A model generated the notes under the pieces. It was not told the DNA's origin and ran no database searches. It was given only the letters and a program-made list of their open reading frames with translations. From assembly GCA_929200365.1 (NCBI GenBank), contig CAKMZM010000011.1, positions 1-35,531 on the forward strand: a stretch of DNA of 35,531 bases, read 5' to 3'. The stretch comes from an uncultured Flavobacteriaceae bacterium. GTDB taxonomy: Bacteria > Bacteroidota > Bacteroidia > Flavobacteriales > Flavobacteriaceae. The translations under genes and the position numbers were made by a program. Positions within the stretch are counted from its first letter, which is position 1, and the number at the start of each line of letters is the position of its first letter. Positions 31,874-35,531 of the stretch are shown in pieces.

Positions 31874-32806
31874 TTAACGTATAATCTCAAAAGTGTCACT
31901 TCCTTTCGGCATATGTAACATAACACCTATATGATATACTCCCCCGTCTTTATTCTTGTTAATTAAAACTCCCCATCCTTTTATATTTGCATCATAACCT
32001 TCAAATTCTTCTGTTTTATTTCTTTCTAAAGATAAGACCCTGCCATTTGCATAAAAATGAAGTTTGTAATCTTCTAGAGGTAGCATGTTGCCTTTACGTT
32101 CTTCTCTAACCTCATTTAAAATAGCTTTCCAATTTTCTTTTATATTAGAGTTTTTTTCATAGACACATGTCCAAAATTCTTTTCGTTTTTTTAAGTTTTG
32201 TTTTTTCCACTCATCAGAATTTCCTTCATTTAAAATTGTTCTTAACTCTTCGTAATAAGCAACCACTTGTTTTTTTACAGCTATAGAGTCTTCTTTTTTA
32301 AATACTTTACTGTTTTTCCAGCCTTCTAACTCGTATGGTAAATCATTAATCTCTACTTCCCACTCCAATTCTATAACAGGTAGGGGTGTTGGCATTGGAG
32401 GTAAAGGGAGTTTCATAATTTCTTCATCATATTTTAACCCTCTACCATTAGGATTCTTGATTACCTTTACCAGTTCAAAATGCGATAGCTCATATCCATC
32501 GGGGTCGATAAGATTTCGCCCTTGTGTAGGTAATAATCTAAGCTTAATCGTATGTTTGCCATTACCTAATAAATAGGGATTCATCTCTATAGCTGCTTGC
32601 GATCCTGGGTCATAATCTTTTTCTGCTGCGATATCATTAATATACAACTCATACGATGTAAATGCAGAAACCGAGACTGCATAGGTAAATTGTTTGGCGA
32701 TTGGTATTGCTTCTATTTGTATATTTTCTGTAGCCTGCATGTTTTTAGTTTCTTTTTTGTTGGCACACCCCATAAGGATGGTTAATGATAGTAGTAAAAA
32801 TTTCAT
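31874..32806 (-). CDS. Family lipoprotein, intact copy, 310 aa
   Basis: The N-terminus MKFLLLSLTILMGCANKK is a signal peptide with lipobox LMGC. The core has SAFTSYELYINDIAAE, a Pro-rich linker (PLPPMPTPLPV) and LPYELEGWKNSKVFKKEDS. The C-terminal domain, LEDYKLHFYANGRVLSLER to PKGSDTFEIIR, is shared by all copies in the array. It is expected on the periplasmic face of a membrane or at the surface. The stop and the next start overlap as TAATG, so the pair is translationally coupled. No known domain was recognised. Tandem, diverging lipoproteins often act as immunity proteins; this is inference only. Confidence 0.88.
   Translation of the reverse strand: MKFLLLSLTILMGCANKKETKNMQATENIQIEAIPIAKQFTYAVSVSAFTSYELYINDIAAEKDYDPGSQAAIEMNPYLLGNGKHTIKLRLLPTQGRNLIDPDGYELSHFELVKVIKNPNGRGLKYDEEIMKLPLPPMPTPLPVIELEWEVEINDLPYELEGWKNSKVFKKEDSIAVKKQVVAYYEELRTILNEGNSDEWKKQNLKKRKEFWTCVYEKNSNIKENWKAILNEVREERKGNMLPLEDYKLHFYANGRVLSLERNKTEEFEGYDANIKGWGVLINKNKDGGVYHIGVMLHMPKGSDTFEIIR
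32232..32708 (-). repeat. 477-bp identical block, copy 2
   Basis: Partner of 31297-31773. Sequences flanking the block, including signal peptides and C-terminal thirds, differ clearly. Confidence 0.92.
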
Positions 32807-32819
32807 GTTCTATAAATAA

Positions 32820-33539
32820 TTATGCTATTTTGGTTTCTTTGATATAGGTAAACCCATCATGGATTTTGAATTTGTCTTTTGGTTTAGATTTTTTTTCAGG
32901 CTTATCACTAAACCCTCCTTTGTTTTTATTTTTGTTTGTTTCAAATTTAGCATACACAACAGCAAATAAGCCGTCATATTCTAGTTTAATTTGATCTGCT
33001 GTAAAATCGGTAGTAAATTTAGCAAAAGCTTGTCCACCCATCACTGCTTCACTGGTAATTTTTTTGGTTTCAAATTTGGCACGCAATTCACAATCGATTC
33101 CAAATTTAATTTCTCCTGTAGCGCCTATATCATTAAAGGTAAAACCATCTACGGTATGATAGGTAGATGCTTTTGATTCTAGCTTGAGTTCTCCGCTGGC
33201 AAATAGATCGACATGGTAGTCTACATCGATATTAATTTTATCTTCATCATCTCCGCCAAAGGTTTCTACCAACCAGTTCCAAAAATCATCTGATCCATCT
33301 ATGGCATCAGCTGTGGCGGTTAGTGCTTTGATAGCTTGCCCTAGATATGGTATTTTGGTGGCTATAAACAATAAATCAAGACGCCCTTCGATCATGATTA
33401 GCGGGTCTGCCTTAAAAGCGATATTGTATTCTTTGCCTATTCGGGTAGGATCTGTAGCACTTTGTTTTAACTCCCAAGAAATAGCACCTGCAAATACGGG
33501 TTGATCTATTTTGATGCTAAACGGCATTATCTTGCCCAA
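32820..33539 (-). CDS. Soluble beta-rich protein with unclear start, possibly the tail of a larger secreted protein
   Basis: The frame is open from about 33605, where it begins with a Lys/Arg-rich stretch (ERRKKKRKKYLKKVDKVGKK). The first candidate starts are TTG 33539 and ATG 33527 (MPFSIKIDQPVFAGAIS). About 235 residues follow: a beta-rich section (YHVDLFASGELKLESKAS), a helix with AIKALTATADAIDG, an acidic loop (FGGDDEDKIN) and a Lys-rich end. There is no signal peptide or lipobox, unlike all neighbours. A basic in-frame leader without ATG suggests a 5'-truncated piece of a larger protein, such as a secreted effector, beside its lipoprotein partners. This is not proven and no toxin motif is visible. 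Confidence 0.65.
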   Translation of the reverse strand: MGKIMPFSIKIDQPVFAGAISWELKQSATDPTRIGKEYNIAFKADPLIMIEGRLDLLFIATKIPYLGQAIKALTATADAIDGSDDFWNWLVETFGGDDEDKINIDVDYHVDLFASGELKLESKASTYHTVDGFTFNDIGATGEIKFGIDCELRAKFETKKITSEAVMGGQAFAKFTTDFTADQIKLEYDGLFAVVYAKFETNKNKNKGGFSDKPEKKSKPKDKFKIHDGFTYIKETKIA

Positions 33540-33641
33540 TTTTTTACCTACTTTATCTACTTTTTTTAAATATTTTTTTCTTTTCTTCTTTCTTCTTTCT
33601 TGAAGCTAAAATTCTAAAAAATGATATTTTAATTATTGATC

Positions 33642-34601
33642 TTATCTTATAATTTCTAAACTATCTGATCCTTTGGGAGAGTAGAATAATAAATCGTAAT
33701 AAGAATATACAATTCTATCCAAATTATCTTTGGATACACCTATAAATGCGGACTTCCCTCTAAACCTAGTGTCTGTTCGTACTAGTCCAATTATTTTGTT
33801 ATTACCGTAAAAAACAAGTTTGTAATTTTCCAAAGGTTCGTATTCTTCTTCAAACTCATCAAATGATTTTACAAAATCATTGGTTTCTTTTAAAAGACTA
33901 TTTTTGGAAAGGTAATCATATTGTGCTATTTCTTTATCTCTATTAAACTCTCTTTTTAAGATTTTACTAATTTTTTTGTTTTTATAATCAAGAATTATTT
34001 CATTATAGATGTTTGATAATTTTTCTTTTAAAGATAAACTATCTTTTTTACTAAATTCATTTCCATTAGTCCAACCAGCTAAATTATATGGCGTTTTTGT
34101 TTCAAAACTTAAATTGATTTCATAAAAATTTAAACTAGAATAATCTATAGGAACATTATTTTCATCATTTTTAGGAAGTTGATAGTTTAGAATATTTACA
34201 GGTTCTTCTAGACTGCCATTTACCCAAGCTGTTTGCTCAATAGTCAATTCAAAACCATAATCTATTTCTAAAAAATCTTTTTGTGTATTTCTATCTTCAT
34301 ATCTCGGGTATACTTTTATTGATATATTTTGATTTCCTTCTTTCAAAAGAACTCTATTAATAGGATACCAAATAGTTCCCATATTTGGACTGAATCTTAT
34401 TGCAGCAGGAACATCATTTATAAGAATCTCATAAGTTAAATGTGAAGCTACTTTTAATCGGTACATTGGCTCATAATCATATTTTTTGACTTTTTCCATT
34501 ATCAAATCTGTTCTTTTTTCAATACCCATATCATTTCTGTTATTCTGAGCACATGCTGTTAAGCTAAAAACTATAAGTATTACGTTAATAATCTTTTTCA
34601 T
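33642..34601 (-). CDS. Family lipoprotein, 319 aa
   Basis: The signal peptide MKKIINVILIVFSLTAC has lipobox LTAC, followed by AQNNRND. The mature part has YDYEPMYRLKVASHLTYEIL, INDVPAA, QTAWVNGSLEEPVNIL, TPYNLAGWTNGNEFSKKDS and the family end LENYKLVFYGNNKIIGLVR to PKGSDSLEIIR. It is closest to the copy at the window edge and more distant from the two copies downstream, so the array has two sub-groups. Spacing to the upstream gene is 9 bases. Lipid anchoring to the cell envelope is expected; function unknown. Confidence 0.87.
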   Translation of the reverse strand: MKKIINVILIVFSLTACAQNNRNDMGIEKRTDLIMEKVKKYDYEPMYRLKVASHLTYEILINDVPAAIRFSPNMGTIWYPINRVLLKEGNQNISIKVYPRYEDRNTQKDFLEIDYGFELTIEQTAWVNGSLEEPVNILNYQLPKNDENNVPIDYSSLNFYEINLSFETKTPYNLAGWTNGNEFSKKDSLSLKEKLSNIYNEIILDYKNKKISKILKREFNRDKEIAQYDYLSKNSLLKETNDFVKSFDEFEEEYEPLENYKLVFYGNNKIIGLVRTDTRFRGKSAFIGVSKDNLDRIVYSYYDLLFYSPKGSDSLEIIR

Positions 34602-34610
34602 TTTTTAAGT

Positions 34611-35531
34611 TTATGGATTTGCAGCTTTAACTAAACCTGAGTACCATATTATCTCAAACTCATCACTATCTAAAGGCATATGCAAAAGAATATCATCTAC
34701 TTTAACTTTTTCACTACCCTTTTTGTAATACCTTCTAATTACTCCTTCACCTTTATTATAGGTGTCTTTTCTTTTTAGTCCAATTAGTTTCCCGTTTCCG
34801 AATAATCTTAATTCATAGTTTTCCAATGGGGCTAAAGATCTCTGTTTTTTATTTATAAAATCAATCTGCTTCTGAAGTTTACTTCTAGCTTCATCAGGAG
34901 TAAGATAATTGGACTGTGATATGTTAAAATATCCCTTTCCTAAAATTTTGGCGTACATTTCACCTTGCTGATTTTCATATTTTCTTTTCATATTTTCATA
35001 AAAAGAAATTACCATGGGTAAAAGCCTCTCAATATCCTGTTCTTTAAAAAGTTTACTCTCTTCCCAACTTTTAATTTTATATGGAATTGTCGCTTGAAAA
35101 TCAATAATATCTACAAAGGATTTTAAATAAGATAAGTCTAAACTATCAGAATTTATTTTATCTTTTAAATCATAACTCAATATTATCTTAGGGTCTTCCA
35201 AACTTCCATTTACCCATGAGGTTTGTTCCACAGTTAGTTTAAATATCTTATTATTACCTATAAATTCTTCAAAAAGACCTTCAATATTAATTTTCGGAGA
35301 AATGTCTATTTTTAGGTTTTGAATACCACTTTTAAATATACAATTATTGATATTGTTGCCTGAATAATAGGCTTCAAATTCATAATTATTAATGACTGGA
35401 ATATCATTCACTAAGATACTATAGGATAAGTTTGATTCTATTTTAATTTGATATAAAGGTTCTTTATCATATTTTTTTAATTCACTCAACATATTATTGA
35501 GATTTTGTTCTCTACTATTTTGCGCACAACT
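34611..35531 (-). CDS. Family lipoprotein, 5' partial
   Basis: The frame runs off the window end. The last visible codons upstream read SCAQNSREQNLNN before the internal ATG at 35492, which aligns with the LTACAQNNRND lipobox region of the neighbouring copy. The Cys is therefore the lipidated residue, and the true start lies just outside. The core shows YDKEPLYQIKIESNLSYSIL, VNDIPVI, QTSWVNGSLEDP and IPYKIKSWEESKLFKEQD; the end is PLDSDEFEIIWYSGLVKAANP, with a 10-residue extension past the family end. Role unknown, as for the other copies. Confidence 0.87.
   Translation of the reverse strand, partial: SCAQNSREQNLNNMLSELKKYDKEPLYQIKIESNLSYSILVNDIPVINNYEFEAYYSGNNINNCIFKSGIQNLKIDISPKINIEGLFEEFIGNNKIFKLTVEQTSWVNGSLEDPKIILSYDLKDKINSDSLDLSYLKSFVDIIDFQATIPYKIKSWEESKLFKEQDIERLLPMVISFYENMKRKYENQQGEMYAKILGKGYFNISQSNYLTPDEARSKLQKQIDFINKKQRSLAPLENYELRLFGNGKLIGLKRKDTYNKGEGVIRRYYKKGSEKVKVDDILLHMPLDSDEFEIIWYSGLVKAANP

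Larger units (their letters stand above)
30949..31874 (-). pseudogene. Lipoprotein-family copy split by a frameshift at an 11-bp repeat
   Basis: Frame 1 (31874-31137) encodes 245 residues with a signal-like N-terminus (MKFILGVISFFLCC) and the family core; it ends early in KIQEKFENVLKVI. Frame 2 (31140-30949) encodes the missing end, MIPIENYNLQFYQGGKILSL to GSDTFEIIR, matching the C-terminus of the intact neighbour. The shift occurs across five tandem 11-bp units. Removing one unit would restore a continuous reading frame of normal length (about 300 residues). The two frames meet at ATGA, so limited reinitiation is possible. Either a slippage mutation or a phase-variable gene. Function unknown. 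Confidence 0.85.

Noticed and set aside
1-35531. CRISPR arrays, tRNA or rRNA genes
   Set aside because: No regularly spaced repeats with unique spacers and no cloverleaf or rRNA sequence was noticed; the tandem repeats found are coding.

Overview
The window looks like a low-GC member of the Bacteroidota, most likely a flavobacterium. Starts lack Shine-Dalgarno sites, and one remnant matches the C-terminal end of the beta-barrel outer-membrane receptors typical of this phylum. Bacteroidota-type lipoproteins and an IS6-like insertion sequence are also present. Genus cannot be set from the sequence; Aquimarina- or Kordia-like bacteria are only a guess.

Region 1 (1-15869, plus strand) is the 3' end of a trans-AT polyketide/non-ribosomal peptide cluster. 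A 5'-truncated megasynthase reads [upstream module]-ACP-KS-ACP-C-A-PCP-C-A-PCP-C-A-PCP-TE. It has no AT, and a free-standing malonyl-type acyltransferase follows it. The adenylation pocket residues can be read directly and predict Val, Thr and Asn in that order, released by the C-terminal thioesterase. A MATE exporter and an Sfp-type phosphopantetheinyl transferase complete the set. A C-terminal shard of a receptor barrel sits between the acyltransferase and the exporter.

Region 2 (15923-16708) is an IS6-family element with 16-bp perfect inverted repeats and no visible target duplication. It separates regions 1 and 3.

Region 3 (16943-30218, plus strand) is the most unusual part: about 26 tightly packed genes, often with ATGA overlaps. 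They encode mainly small proteins with one membrane segment and very basic or acidic tracts. Recognisable pieces are an HExxH metallopeptidase, a TIGR02594/CHAP-like hydrolase, a GH73 glucosaminidase, an M15-like peptidase, two peptidoglycan-binding-type proteins, a holin-like protein, a nested spanin-like pair and a tail-fibre-like protein. There are also two proteins sharing a beta-rich core, one of which carries a beta-propeller inserted in a loop. No integrase, terminase, portal, tail, packaging ATPase or replication gene was seen. Charge patterns place most soluble domains on the cytoplasmic face, as expected for a particle built around a membrane. The working model is an undescribed tailless, membrane-containing virus-like element or a host-adopted relative of one.

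Region 4 (30235-35531, minus strand) is an array of diverging lipoprotein paralogues: two pairs plus a degraded relic. A soluble beta-rich protein without a clear start, perhaps the tail of a larger secreted protein, sits among them. Two neighbouring copies share a 477-bp identical block, and one is thrown out of frame by an 11-bp tandem repeat whose copy number decides the reading frame. The layout resembles effector/immunity arrays, but no toxin or secretion-system gene was recognised in the window.
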